NCBI RefSeq assembly: GCF_020099395.1
Contig: NZ_CP083590.1
Span: 5,952,001-6,016,000, forward strand
Reading direction: 5' to 3'
Source of the DNA: Streptomyces mobaraensis
GTDB lineage: Bacteria > Actinomycetota > Actinomycetes > Streptomycetales > Streptomycetaceae
Length of the DNA: 64,000 nt
How positions within the stretch are numbered: the first letter of the stretch is position 1; each line of letters starts with the position of its first letter. Positions 8,779-17,769 of the stretch are shown here, piece by piece. The position numbers and the translations under genes were made by a program. The notes under the pieces were generated by a model. That model was not told the origin of the DNA, made no database searches, and worked only from the letters and a program-made list of their open reading frames with translations.

Positions 8779-9281
8779 GCCCCCAGGCCCTCCAGGTCCC
8801 CCAAGCCCTCCAAGTCCCCCAGGTCCCGCGTGCCGCCCAGGTTCCCAAGGCTTCCTCAGGGCTCCCGGGCTCCTCAGGGCTCACGGGTTCACTCGGAGTG
8901 CACAGGTTCCTCGGGCCCCGGGCCACCCCGTCCTCGGCCGCCGCTGCGGGCACGCGGCGCATGGGCATGCACGCGACCGGAAGTCGCCCTTGTGCTCCCC
9001 CACTCCGGGTGGGGACACTCGGACGCACGAACTTGGCATGGACGCGACCCCCGCCCCTCCGGGCGGGAGGACCTACTACCGGCCGCTGCCTCCGGACACC
9101 CCGGATGTCCCCGATGCCCCCGATGTCGCGGGCGCCGGGCGCCCGCGACGGCCGAACTCCCGGGACGGACGCGGGTGTCACCCGCTCCGGCCGGCCATGG
9201 GCGGCGGCCCCCGGACACACCTCCACGGTGTCCGGGGGCCGCCTCACGCGCGGGGCCTACGGGCTCACGGCCCGGCCGGCG
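8779..9281. other. 503-bp gap without a supported gene
   Basis: The first 120 bases are a C-rich series of CCTCCAGGTCCCC/CCCTCCAAGTCCCC repeats, probably decayed tandem DNA. The rest shows no consistent codon bias in any frame. It ends in the strong hairpin at 9203-9243 that terminates the inhibitor gene. Confidence 0.5.
9203..9243 (-). terminator. Strong hairpin terminator of the SSI gene (16-bp perfect stem)
   Basis: Arms 9203-9218 (GGCGGCCCCCGGACAC) and 9228-9243 are exact reverse complements with a 9-base loop, about 40 bp beyond the inhibitor stop codon. No T-run follows, as is usual for Streptomyces terminators. It could also stop rightward transcription. Confidence 0.85.
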
Positions 9282-9728
9282 TCAGAACTCGAAGACGGTG
9301 CCCTTGCCCGCCTTCATCTCGCACGGGTTGGCGAAGGTGTGCTCGTACTTGACGCGCTGGCCTTCCCAGACGCCCTCCGCCGTCACGACGAACGGGTTCC
9401 ACTCCTTGGTGCAGGCCGTGCCGGACTTGACCTTGGTGATCTCCTCGAAGTTGCCGTTCGCGGCGCGCAGTTGGTCGCAGGCCCCACGGGCGTCCGGGTG
9501 GGTACCGCTCGGCTTGGGCATGCAGGTGAGGGTCACCGCGCGCTGGATGCCGGCGGAGGCTGCCTTGTCGCCCTGGCCGACGGTGAGTACCAGTGCCGAG
9601 GGTGCGTACAGGCTCTGCTGGGCGGCGGGTGCGGGCGCGGGCGTCGCGCTAGCGGTGGCCCCGGCCCCCACCAGGCTGCCCAGGATCAACGCTGATCCCA
9701 GGGCGATCCCCCCAGTGATGTACCGCAT
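9282..9728 (-). CDS. Secreted subtilisin inhibitor-like protein (SSI, I16) with Lys at P1
   Basis: 148 residues: a Sec signal peptide ([20 protein letters not shown], cleavage near ATASA), then the SSI fold with [35 protein letters not shown] and [20 protein letters not shown]. The four cysteines form the two SSI disulfides. The reactive loop reads CTKEWNP where classical SSI has CPMVYDP, so the P1 residue is Lys, predicting trypsin/plasmin-type rather than subtilisin specificity. The ATG at 9728 with GGGAG upstream is preferred to a longer frame start. It is followed by a perfect terminator hairpin. It is likely an abundant secreted protein controlling endogenous trypsin-like proteases during differentiation. 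Confidence 0.93.
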   Translation of the reverse strand: MRYITGGIALGSALILGSLVGAGATASATPAPAPAAQQSLYAPSALVLTVGQGDKAASAGIQRAVTLTCMPKPSGTHPDARGACDQLRAANGNFEEITKVKSGTACTKEWNPFVVTAEGVWEGQRVKYEHTFANPCEMKAGKGTVFEF

Positions 9729-10187
9729 TCCGAACACTCCCTTGTTCGTGGGTTCCGATAACGCTCGGAAGTTTGGCCCAAGCGCAGAGTGAACGCACAT
9801 GGATCGATCGCTTTCAGTCGCTGGTTGAAAGCGTTGTGTAGTGGCGCGTTTCCGCTGTTCGCCGAGGGGTGGGAGGGGCGTCGCATGCGATCGGGGTATC
9901 GCGGAGTGTCCGGTCTGCCGAGAATGGGGGGATTTAATGTTTCAGGAGTATTGACCTGCGGTAATCCCTTGCCATCGTTGATCGGACTTTAACTCCCCCT
10001 TGGAAACTAAGGATTGACAGGGCGTCGATTCGCTGATTCTGGAGTTCAGGGCGGAAGGTTCGGCTCCGGGGAGGGTCCGGCCGAAAAGAGGGCCGCCCGG
10101 GGCGGGGGAGGGATTCCGGACGCCTCGCGGATGGCTCGCTAATGACCGAAGAGGGGCCATCCCGACCGTCTGGTATGGCTGTTCAGG
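9729..10187. other. 459-bp lower-GC gap upstream of the SSI gene
   Basis: This holds the SSI promoter region and the 3' side of the DUF3533 gene. It includes a perfect 10-bp palindrome TCGCATGCGA (9881-9890) and an AT-richer stretch (9930-10060) with promoter-like TTGACA at 10013. No gene lies rightward of that motif on the same strand before 11.4 kb. No protein-coding frame is convincing; a small RNA is possible but unsupported. Confidence 0.4.
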
Positions 10188-11240
10188 TCACCTGGCGGTC
10201 GATTCCTGTTCGCCGAAGCCCCCGTTCTGTTCGGCGGTGGTCTTCTTCCGTTCACGGATGATCGCGCCCACCCAGGTGACCGAGGCACCGGCCACCGCCC
10301 AGGCGGAGAGCACCAGAAGGGGGCAGGTGAGGGCGTTGCCGTCGAAGTAGGCGAGGGAGCGGGCCGACCAGGTGCCGGCGCCGGGCGGCAGCGCCGGGCC
10401 GATCGCCCGCCAGAAGGGCGGCAGCAGGGGATAGGGGTAGGCGCCGCCCGCGCTCGGGTTGCCGAGGACGACGACGATCGCGATCGCCAGCCCGATGCCG
10501 ACGACGCCCGCCAGGCTCTGCAGGGCCAGGGTGAGGGCGCCCACGGCGAACACCACCAGCGTCCCCAGCCCCCACAGCGGGGCGACCCCGGCCGGCAGCG
10601 CGTCCAGGACCGGCCCGGTGACGACCGCGCCGAGCAGTCCGGAGACGGCCGCGTAGACCGCGAGCGCGGCCAGCCGGATGACGGCGCGGTGGCGGTTGGC
10701 GGGCCGGGCGCCCGCGCTGATCGCGAGGATCGCGGCGCACAGGTACCCGCCCACGCACCAGCCCACGACGAGGTAGAACGAGGTCAGCCCACGGGAGTCG
10801 CCGGCCGCGGCGGGGGCGGCGTCGACGGTCTTCACCGTCCGGTGCTCGGCCGCCTCGGCCCGGGTGACGACCGCCTCGGCGGCCTGCGCGAGCGAGGCGC
10901 CCGCACCGCTCGCCACGAGCAGGGTGTCCTTGGTGCCGCGCGGGTCGACCACCAGCGCCGCGTCCAGGTCGCGCTCCCGCAGCCCCCGTTCGGCCGCCGC
11001 CCGGCCGGCCTTGACCTCCGGGTCCAGCGGATCGCCCGGCAGCCGCCCCAGCCGGTCGGCCAGCGAACCGGCCACCTGCCGGGGCGCCACCACGCCCAGC
11101 CGGATGTCCCGCGGCTCCGGGTGGTGGAAGGCCCCCACGTAGGAGGCGATGAACGCGAGCTGGAGGACGAGGACGCCGGTCACCAGAAGGGCGGCCCGGC
11201 CGGTGACCGCGTCGCGCACCTCCCGGACGAAAGAGCTCAT
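10188..11240 (-). CDS. DUF3533/YhgE-Pip-like membrane protein
   Basis: The 350-residue protein has one N-terminal membrane helix (VTGVLVLQLAFIASYVGAF), a ~130-residue extracytoplasmic domain (residues 45-170), then a cluster of about five helices and a final helix near residue 325. This one-loop-five layout is that of DUF3533 (SNG1/YhgE-like) proteins, related to ABC-2 permeases. Members are often annotated as ABC transporter permeases without a known cargo. No ATP-binding protein gene adjoins it. The ATG at 11240 diverges from dnaE2, so both promoters share the 190-bp gap containing the LexA box. The role is unassigned. Confidence 0.72.
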   Translation of the reverse strand: MSSFVREVRDAVTGRAALLVTGVLVLQLAFIASYVGAFHHPEPRDIRLGVVAPRQVAGSLADRLGRLPGDPLDPEVKAGRAAAERGLRERDLDAALVVDPRGTKDTLLVASGAGASLAQAAEAVVTRAEAAEHRTVKTVDAAPAAAGDSRGLTSFYLVVGWCVGGYLCAAILAISAGARPANRHRAVIRLAALAVYAAVSGLLGAVVTGPVLDALPAGVAPLWGLGTLVVFAVGALTLALQSLAGVVGIGLAIAIVVVLGNPSAGGAYPYPLLPPFWRAIGPALPPGAGTWSARSLAYFDGNALTCPLLVLSAWAVAGASVTWVGAIIRERKKTTAEQNGGFGEQESTAR

Positions 11241-11337
11241 GTCCCGAGGGTGGGGGGCGGGGAAGGGCGGCGCAGGCGGGGGCGGGCCGATCGGGGGACT
11301 CGAGGGCGGGAGGCACGCGGGGTGTTCGCTCGCGTGT

Positions 11338-11353
11338 TCGTACGGATGTTCGA
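11338..11353 (+). promoter_or_regulatory. LexA (SOS) box upstream of dnaE2-imuB
   Basis: TCGTACGGATGTTCGA matches the actinobacterial LexA consensus TCGAAC-N4-GTTCGA at 11 of 12 specified bases. It is about 80 bp upstream of the dnaE2 start. A weaker half-degenerate copy, CGCTCGCGTGTTCG, overlaps at 11327-11340. This fits DNA-damage induction of the operon. Confidence 0.78.
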
Positions 11354-11431
11354 TGACGTGGTTTATGGTGGAAGAAGAGGGGCGGAAATCGGCCAGGGGG
11401 TCATGACGGGCTTTGAACGGCGGGAGGTGCG

Positions 11432-14400
11432 ATGGGTGCTCAATCGGCGTTCCCGTCGGAACCGACGCGTCCGGGGTCGTCGCAGGCGTTCCCGGTGTTC
11501 CCGGGGTCCTCCGCGGCTTCCGCTTCTTCCCCTTCTTCCCCGGCCTCTGCGGCTTCCGCTTCTTCCCCGGCTTCCCCGGTCTCCACGGCTCCCGCTTCCT
11601 CCCCGGCCCGCCGTCCGGCCGCCCGGGGCGGGGCTCCGCGTGCCCGGACGGCTCCCTCCTTCACCCACCTGCACACCGCCTCCGGCTTCTCGGCGCGGTA
11701 CGGCGCTTCGCACCCCGAGCGGCTGGCCGAGCGGGCCGCCGAGCGGGGCATGGACGCGCTCGCCCTCACCGACCGCGACACCCTCGCCGGTGCCGTCCGG
11801 TTCGCCCGGGCCACCGCCGCCGCCGGGGTGCGCCCGCTGTTCGGCGTGGACCTGGCCGTCCGCGGCCCGGAGCCCGCGCCCGGCGAGACCGTCCGGCGCC
11901 GTACCCCCGTACGCGGCGGGGCGTTCGTCGACGAGTCCGCGCCCCGCGCCGTCTTCCTGGCCCGCGACGGCGTGCTCGGCTGGGCCGCGCTGTGCGGCCT
12001 GGTCACCGCCGCCCATGCCGGGCACGCCGCTCACGGCGGGCACGCGGGGCACGCAGGGCACACTGAGCCCGCTGGGCCCGTCAGGCACCCCGGCCCCGCC
12101 GAGCGGCCCGAACTGCCCTGGGCGGAGGCCGCGGCCGCCGCGGCCGGGCCGCGCCCGCCGGTGTTCGTGCTGCTCGGCCCGGACTCCGAGGTCGGCCGCG
12201 CGCTCGCCGCCGGCCGCCCCGACCGGGCCGCCCGGCTGCTCGCGCCATGGCGTGAAACGTTCGGTCGCGCGCTCCGCCTGGAGGTCGTCTGGCACGGCCG
12301 CACCGGCACGGGACCCGGCTCGCTGCGGCTCGCCGCCCGTACCCTCGGCCTCGCCGCCGAGCAGGGCGTCCCGGCCGTCCTCACCAACGCCGCGCGCTAC
12401 GCCGACCCCGGCCAGGGGCCCGTCGCCGACGTCCTCGACGCGGCCCGCCGGCTGGTGCCCGTCGACTTCCGCCGGCCCGAGGCGCTGGACGGCGGCGAGC
12501 GCTGGCTCAAGGACCCCGGCGCCATGGCCGCCGCCGCCGAGCGGATCGCGGAGGCCGCCGGACTGCGGCGCGCCGCCGCCCACCGGCTGCTCGCCGCCAC
12601 CGCCGAGACCGCCGCCGCCTGCCGCGTCGACCCCGAGGACGACATCGGCCTGGGCTCCGTCCACTTCCCCGAGCCGCGCCTGGTCGGCGCGGACCGGCGC
12701 ACCGCCGACCGCGTGCTGCGCTCCCGCTGCACGGCCGGCCTGGTGCTGCGCGGTTACGACCGGGGCCCCCGCGGCCGCGTCTACCGGGACCGGATGGACG
12801 ACGAGCTGGACGTCATCGCGCGGCGCGGCTTCGCCTCGTACTTCCTCACCGTCGCCCGCGTCGTCGACGACGCCCGCGAGCTCGGCGTCCGCGTCGCCGC
12901 CCGCGGCTCCGGCGCCGGCTCGCTGGTCAACCACCTGCTGGGGATCGCCGGCGCCGACCCGGTCGAACACGGCCTGCTGATGGAGCGGTTCCTGTCCGTC
13001 CGCCGGGCCGCGCTGCCCGACATCGACATCGACGTCGAGTCCGCGCGCCGGCTGGACGTCTACCGCGCGATCTTCGACCGGTTCGGCCCGGAGCGGGTCG
13101 CGACCGTCGCCATGCCCGAGACCTACCGCGTCCGGCACGCCCTCCGCGACGTGGGCGCGGCCCTCGGCATGGACCCCGCCGAGGTGGACCGGCTCGCCAA
13201 GGCGTTCCCGCACATCCGGGCGCGCGACGCGCGGGCCGCCCTCGCCGAGCTGCCCGAGCTGCGCGGTATCCGGCCGGAGCGGTACGGGCGGCTGTGGGAG
13301 CTGACCGAGGCGCTGGACGCGCTGCCGCGCGGCGTCGCCATGCACCCGTGCGGCGTCCTGCTGTCCGACGCGACCCTGCGCGGCCGCACCCCCGTCGTGC
13401 CGACGAGCGGCGAGGGCTTCCCGATGTCCCAGTTCGACAAGGACGACGTGGAGGAGCTGGGCCTGCTCAAACTCGACGTGCTGGGCGTGCGGATGCAGTC
13501 CGCGATGGCGCACGCGGTGGACGAGGTCGAACGGGCCACCGGCCGCCGTGTCGACCTCGACGACCCGGCGCAGGTGCGGCCCGGGGACCCGCGCACGTAC
13601 GCGCTGATCCGCTCCGCCGAGACGCTCGGCTGCTTCCAGATCGAGTCGCCGGGGCAGCGTGATCTGATCGGGCGGCTCCAGCCGGAGACCTTCCACGACC
13701 TCGTCGTCGACATCTCGCTGTTCCGGCCCGGGCCGGTCGCCGCCGACATGGTGCGCCCCTTCATCGAGGCCCGGCACGGCCGCGCGCCCGCCCGCTACCC
13801 GCATCCGGACCTGGCGGAGGTGCTGCGCGAGACCCATGGCGTGGTCGTCTTCCATGAGCAGGTGATCGAGATCCTTCGGATCATGACCGGTTGCGACCGG
13901 GGGTACGCGGACGAGACCCGGCGCGCGCTCTCCAAGCCCGAGCTGCTCGGCCGGGTGCGCGCCTGGTTCGCGGACCGGGCGGCGGAGCGCGGCTACTCCG
14001 CCGACGTCGTCCGCCGCACCTGGGAGATCGTCGAGGCGTTCGGCTCGTACGGCTTCTGCAAGGCGCACGCGGTCGCCTTCGCCGTGCCCACCTACCAGTC
14101 GGCCTGGCTCAAGGCGCACCACCCGGCCGCCTTCTACGCCGGGCTGCTCACCCACGACCCGGGGATGTACCCGAAGCGGCTGCTGCTGGCGGACGCGCGG
14201 CGGCACGGGGTGCCGGTGCTGCCGCTGGACGTGAACCGTTCGGACTCCGCCTATCGGATCGAACTGGTGCCTGAAAGACGGTTCGGGATCCGGCTCGCCC
14301 TCTCCGAGGTGCACGGCATCAGCGAGGCCGAGACCGAACGGATCGTCGTCGGCCGCCCGTACACCTCCCTCCCCGACCTGTGGCAGCGGGCCCGGCCCGG

Positions 14401-15208
14401 CCTGCCCGTCGCCGAACGGCTGGCGCGCGTCGGCGCGTTGGACGCGTTCGGCACCAACCGCCGCGACCTCCTCCTGCACCTCGCGGAGCTCCACCGGCAC
14501 CAGCGGGGGGCCGGGGGGTCCCGGGGGTCCCGGCGGCGGGGGCCCGCCGCCACCCAGCCGACCCTGGTCGACGACGCGCGCACCGAGCCGATCGGCCTGC
14601 CCGACCTCGACGCGAAGGAGCGGCTGGGCGCCGAGCTGAACGTGCTCGGGATGGACACCTCGCGCCACCTGATGACCGATCACCGTGCATTTCTGCGGGA
14701 GTTGGGCGCGCTCCCGGCGAGCCGGCTGCGCGACGCGCGGCACGGCGAGACCGTCCTGGTCGCGGGCGCCAAGGCGGCCACCCAGACCCCGCCGATCCGG
14801 TCCGGCCGGCGGGTGGTCTTCGCGACCCTGGACGACGGCACCGGCCTGGTCGACTGCGCCTTCTTCGACGACTCCCACGCGGCCTGCGCCCACACGGTCT
14901 TCCACTCCTGGCTGCTGCTGGTCCGCGGCACGGTCCAGCGGCGCGGCCCGCGCAGCCTGAGCGTCGTCGGCGTCCGGGCCTGGAACCTGGCGGAACTGGC
15001 CGAGCTCCGGGCGGAGGGCGGCCTGGAGGCGGTGGCCGACGTGCTGGCCCGGCCGGCGGAGGAGCCCGCCGAGGCCACCCCCCGGCGGCGCGTCGAGATG
15101 CCCACCGGCTACGCGATGCACCCGTGGGCCGACCTCCGGCCGGCGGGCGAAGGGGCCGCCACCGGGCGGAAGTTGTGGCACGCGAGTCAGGGGAGTGCGG
15201 GGCGATGA
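11432..15208 (+). CDS. dnaE2: Error-prone DNA polymerase III alpha subunit (DnaE2/ImuC)
   Basis: 1258 residues. From residue ~76 it aligns with DnaE2: PHP domain (FTHLHTASGFSARYGASHPERL, ALTDRDTLAGAV), palm with catalytic PDIDIDVES (~529) and third Asp in KLDVLGVRMQSA (~682), fingers with GYADETRRALSKPE and GSYGFCKAHAVAFA, and an OB-fold (VLVAGAKAATQTPP, VVFATLDDGTGLVDC) near 1106. The lack of an exonuclease partner and the DnaE2 signatures mark it as the SOS mutasome polymerase. GGAGG lies 4 bases before the ATG. Residues 1-75 are a Ser/Ala/Pro low-complexity extension encoded by pyrimidine-rich repeats. The stop overlaps the next start (ATGA), so it is co-translated with the Y-family gene. 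Confidence 0.92.
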   Translation: MGAQSAFPSEPTRPGSSQAFPVFPGSSAASASSPSSPASAASASSPASPVSTAPASSPARRPAARGGAPRARTAPSFTHLHTASGFSARYGASHPERLAERAAERGMDALALTDRDTLAGAVRFARATAAAGVRPLFGVDLAVRGPEPAPGETVRRRTPVRGGAFVDESAPRAVFLARDGVLGWAALCGLVTAAHAGHAAHGGHAGHAGHTEPAGPVRHPGPAERPELPWAEAAAAAAGPRPPVFVLLGPDSEVGRALAAGRPDRAARLLAPWRETFGRALRLEVVWHGRTGTGPGSLRLAARTLGLAAEQGVPAVLTNAARYADPGQGPVADVLDAARRLVPVDFRRPEALDGGERWLKDPGAMAAAAERIAEAAGLRRAAAHRLLAATAETAAACRVDPEDDIGLGSVHFPEPRLVGADRRTADRVLRSRCTAGLVLRGYDRGPRGRVYRDRMDDELDVIARRGFASYFLTVARVVDDARELGVRVAARGSGAGSLVNHLLGIAGADPVEHGLLMERFLSVRRAALPDIDIDVESARRLDVYRAIFDRFGPERVATVAMPETYRVRHALRDVGAALGMDPAEVDRLAKAFPHIRARDARAALAELPELRGIRPERYGRLWELTEALDALPRGVAMHPCGVLLSDATLRGRTPVVPTSGEGFPMSQFDKDDVEELGLLKLDVLGVRMQSAMAHAVDEVERATGRRVDLDDPAQVRPGDPRTYALIRSAETLGCFQIESPGQRDLIGRLQPETFHDLVVDISLFRPGPVAADMVRPFIEARHGRAPARYPHPDLAEVLRETHGVVVFHEQVIEILRIMTGCDRGYADETRRALSKPELLGRVRAWFADRAAERGYSADVVRRTWEIVEAFGSYGFCKAHAVAFAVPTYQSAWLKAHHPAAFYAGLLTHDPGMYPKRLLLADARRHGVPVLPLDVNRSDSAYRIELVPERRFGIRLALSEVHGISEAETERIVVGRPYTSLPDLWQRARPGLPVAERLARVGALDAFGTNRRDLLLHLAELHRHQRGAGGSRGSRRRGPAATQPTLVDDARTEPIGLPDLDAKERLGAELNVLGMDTSRHLMTDHRAFLRELGALPASRLRDARHGETVLVAGAKAATQTPPIRSGRRVVFATLDDGTGLVDCAFFDDSHAACAHTVFHSWLLLVRGTVQRRGPRSLSVVGVRAWNLAELAELRAEGGLEAVADVLARPAEEPAEATPRRRVEMPTGYAMHPWADLRPAGEGAATGRKLWHASQGSAGR

Positions 15209-16647
15209 GCGAGATTCGGCCGAGGAGACTTACGCCCGTGCCGGGCGTGGGCCGAGAGGAGGCGGGGGCCGCCGGGGCGGACCGCCGCGCTCTTCGGACC
15301 ACCGGGGCGGGGCGTGGTTTTCCGGGGTCCGCCGGGCTGGGCCGTGGCTCCGTGGGGGCTGCCGGGTCGCGCCGTGGTTCTTCGGGCTCCGCCGGGTCGC
15401 GCCGTGGCTCCGCTGGGCCCGTCGGGCCGGGCGCGGCGGAGCGTCGCGTGCCGGAGTGGGCGGCGGAGCGCCGTTCCCCGGCCGCGCCGCCGGACCGCCG
15501 CGCGCCGGAGACGGCGGCCGGCCGCCGTGCCGTGGCGGCGGTGGGGGACCGCCGTGCCCGGGAGATCGCGCCGGGCCGCCGGCTCCGGGCGGCGCGTCGC
15601 GTGGCCCGGCCGGCGGGCGGGGCGGTCCGTCCGGCCACCCCCGTCACCCCCGTCACCCCCGTCCTTTACGTCCGCTTCCACCCGGCGGCCGCGGACACCC
15701 CCCTCGGCGAGGAGGACTACGACGGCCTCCTCGCCCTCCTCGCGGAGGTCACCCCCGTCGTGCAGGCGCTGCCGCCCGCCGCCGCGCTCGCCGACGTCCG
15801 GGGCGCGACCCGGTACTTCGGCCGCGACCCCGCCGGGCTCGCCGCCCTGCTGCGGGTCCGGAGCCTCGCCCGGTACGGCGTCGACTGCGCGGTCGGCGTC
15901 GCCGCCAACCCGATGCTGGCGCGGATGGCCGCCCAGGACGCGCCGCCCGGCGCGGTCCGCGTGCTGCCGGCGGACGACGCCAAGGTGGCCGCCTTCCTGG
16001 CCCGCAGGCCGGCCGCGGCGCTGCACGGCGTCGGCCCCGCCACCGCCCGTACCCTCTGCGCGTACGGGCTCGACAGCGTCGGCCGGATCGCCGCCGCGCC
16101 GCTGCCCGCGCTTCAGCGCATCCTGGGCGCCGCGGCCGGGCGGACGCTGTACGAGCGGGCGCGCGGCATCGACCCCACGCCGGTGACCCCGGAGGCGCGG
16201 GTCCGCTCGATGGGCGCGGAACACCGGTTCGGCGCCGACGAACTGGACCCGGAGCGCCGCCGCCGCGCCCTGCTCGCGCTCGCCGACGGGCTCGGGGCCC
16301 GGCTGCGCGGCGACGGCCAGGTCGCCCGCGGGCTCACCCTCACCGTCCGGTACGCCGACGGCTCCGCCACCACCCGTACCCGTACCTTCCCCGAACCGAC
16401 CGCCCACACCCCGGCGTTGACGGCCGTGGCGTACGAGCTGCACGGCGCGCTCGGCCTGCAGCGGGCCCGGGTCCGGGCGGTGGCGCTGCGCGCCGAGGGG
16501 CTCGCCGACGCCGAAGGGGCGCCGTCGCAGCTGACGTTCGACGCGGCCGACGACAAGGCGCGCCGGGTGGAGGCGGCCGTGGACCGGGCGCGGGCCCGCT
16601 TCGGCCCGACGGCGGTGGGCCCGGCGGCGGCGCTGCACGTCGCCTGA
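15205..16647 (+). CDS. ImuB-like Y-family polymerase homologue with degenerate active site
   Basis: 480 residues, start overlapping the dnaE2 stop by 4 bp. Residues 1-140 are a low-complexity Gly/Ser/Arg extension (repeats such as GSRRGSSGSAGSRRGS). From ~150 the Y-family fold follows: palm, GVAANPMLARMAAQDAPPG, helix-hairpin-helix ALHGVGPATARTLCAYGLDS, and little-finger domain (EHRFGADELDPERRRRALLALADGL). The palm motifs are altered: the first metal-binding Asp position reads VLYVRFHP (Arg instead of Asp), and the usual S-x-D-E motif reads ALADVRGATRYFG. The protein is therefore probably non-catalytic, like ImuB, acting as adaptor between DnaE2 and the sliding clamp; QLTFDAAD (~442) resembles a clamp-binding motif. 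It could also be annotated DNA polymerase IV-like. Confidence 0.85.
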   Translation: MSEIRPRRLTPVPGVGREEAGAAGADRRALRTTGAGRGFPGSAGLGRGSVGAAGSRRGSSGSAGSRRGSAGPVGPGAAERRVPEWAAERRSPAAPPDRRAPETAAGRRAVAAVGDRRAREIAPGRRLRAARRVARPAGGAVRPATPVTPVTPVLYVRFHPAAADTPLGEEDYDGLLALLAEVTPVVQALPPAAALADVRGATRYFGRDPAGLAALLRVRSLARYGVDCAVGVAANPMLARMAAQDAPPGAVRVLPADDAKVAAFLARRPAAALHGVGPATARTLCAYGLDSVGRIAAAPLPALQRILGAAAGRTLYERARGIDPTPVTPEARVRSMGAEHRFGADELDPERRRRALLALADGLGARLRGDGQVARGLTLTVRYADGSATTRTRTFPEPTAHTPALTAVAYELHGALGLQRARVRAVALRAEGLADAEGAPSQLTFDAADDKARRVEAAVDRARARFGPTAVGPAAALHVA

Positions 16648-16710
16648 GTGCCGCCGCGTACGGCGTACCGCCGATACCACCCCACTGTTACCGCCGTGTA
16701 ACTGGCCGAA

Positions 16711-16724
16711 TTCGTGCGAACGAA
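16711..16724. promoter_or_regulatory. Small palindrome in the lipase promoter region
   Basis: TTCGTGCGAACGAA has 5-bp inverted arms around a 4-base centre, 140 bp before the lipase start. A TTGACG follows at 16740. It is an operator candidate only. Confidence 0.3.
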
Positions 16725-16863
16725 GAGATGACGAACTTATTGACGAAGTCATGACCTTCCCGCAACCTACTCGCACGTAAGTTGATGCCCTTTCAGCGCG
16801 AGGTCCCCCCGTCGGCCGTCGTGTCGCCTCCGTGCGCCCTCTCCCACCTGCGAGGTTCCCCCC

Positions 16864-17769
16864 ATGACCGGAATCCGAAGACTTCCCCGTGGCCGCCGTC
16901 TCCGTCGTCTCCTTCAGGTCCTCGCCACCCTGCTGCCCGCCCTGGCCCTGGTCCTGGCCGCGGGCGCCGCGGCGCCGGCCGCCACCGCCGGCGGCGAGCG
17001 GGCGGTCAGCCGCGGCTGGAACGACTTCTCCTGCAAACCGTCGTCCGCCCACCCCCGGCCCGTCGTTCTGATCCACGGCACCCTCGGCAACTCGGTGGAC
17101 AACTGGCTCTTCCTCGCGCCCTACCTGGTGAACCGGGGCTACTGCGTCTTCTCGCTGGACTACGGCCAGCTCCCCGGCGTCCCGCTCTTCAACGGCCTCG
17201 GCCCGGTCGAGAAGTCGTCGGCCCAGCTCTCCGCCTACGTGGACAAGGTCCGCACGGCCACCGGCACCGCGAAGGTGGACCTCGTCGGCCACTCCCAGGG
17301 CGGCGGCGTGATGCCGCGCTACTACCTCAACTTCCTGGACGGCGGGGGCAAGGTGAACTCCCTGACCGCGCTCGCCCCGTCCAACCACGGCACAACCCTC
17401 TCGGGCCTCACCAAGCTCATGGACAAGATCCCGGGCGCCCGCCAGGCCATCCACGGCCTCACCCCCGGCCTCACCGACCAGGCCGTCGGCTCCGAATTCC
17501 TCAAGCGGCTCAACTCCCGCCCGGACACGGTCCCCGGCGTCCGCTACACGGTCGTCGCCACCAAGTACGACGAGGTCGTCACCCCGTACCAGACCTCGTA
17601 CCTCTCCGGCCTGAACGTCCGCAACATCCTCCTCCAGGAGCGGTGCTCCCTCGACCTCTCCGAACACGTCGCGACCGGCATGATCGACCGCGTCGCCTTC
17701 AAGGAGGTCGCCAACGCCCTCGATCCGGCGCACGCCACCCCGGCGACGTGCGCGGACATGGTGAGCTGA
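16864..17769 (+). CDS. Secreted triacylglycerol lipase/esterase
   Basis: 301 residues with a twin-Arg-like basic N-terminus and hydrophobic signal segment (LLPALALVLAAGAAAPAATA), then an alpha/beta-hydrolase domain. VLIHGTLGNSVDNW is the oxyanion segment, DLVGHSQGGGVMPRYY carries the nucleophile Ser, the Asp is probably in TKYDEVVTPY and the His in SEHVATGMIDR. Two cysteine pairs are plausible disulfides. The sequence matches the Streptomyces family typified by SCO1735, secreted lipases of mid-chain to long-chain specificity. GAGG lies upstream of the ATG. It is transcribed alone after the DNA repair operon; the 216-bp gap between them has its own promoter-like sequence. Confidence 0.9.
   Translation: MTGIRRLPRGRRLRRLLQVLATLLPALALVLAAGAAAPAATAGGERAVSRGWNDFSCKPSSAHPRPVVLIHGTLGNSVDNWLFLAPYLVNRGYCVFSLDYGQLPGVPLFNGLGPVEKSSAQLSAYVDKVRTATGTAKVDLVGHSQGGGVMPRYYLNFLDGGGKVNSLTALAPSNHGTTLSGLTKLMDKIPGARQAIHGLTPGLTDQAVGSEFLKRLNSRPDTVPGVRYTVVATKYDEVVTPYQTSYLSGLNVRNILLQERCSLDLSEHVATGMIDRVAFKEVANALDPAHATPATCADMVS

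Noticed and set aside
8889..9218. Leftward frame in the gap before the SSI terminator
   Set aside because: No ribosome site, biased composition only from GC content, and it runs into the terminator hairpin.
11363..15181. A 1272-codon leftward frame opposite dnaE2
   Set aside because: Composition is Gly/Arg/Val with no motifs; it is the antisense shadow of the DnaE2 gene.
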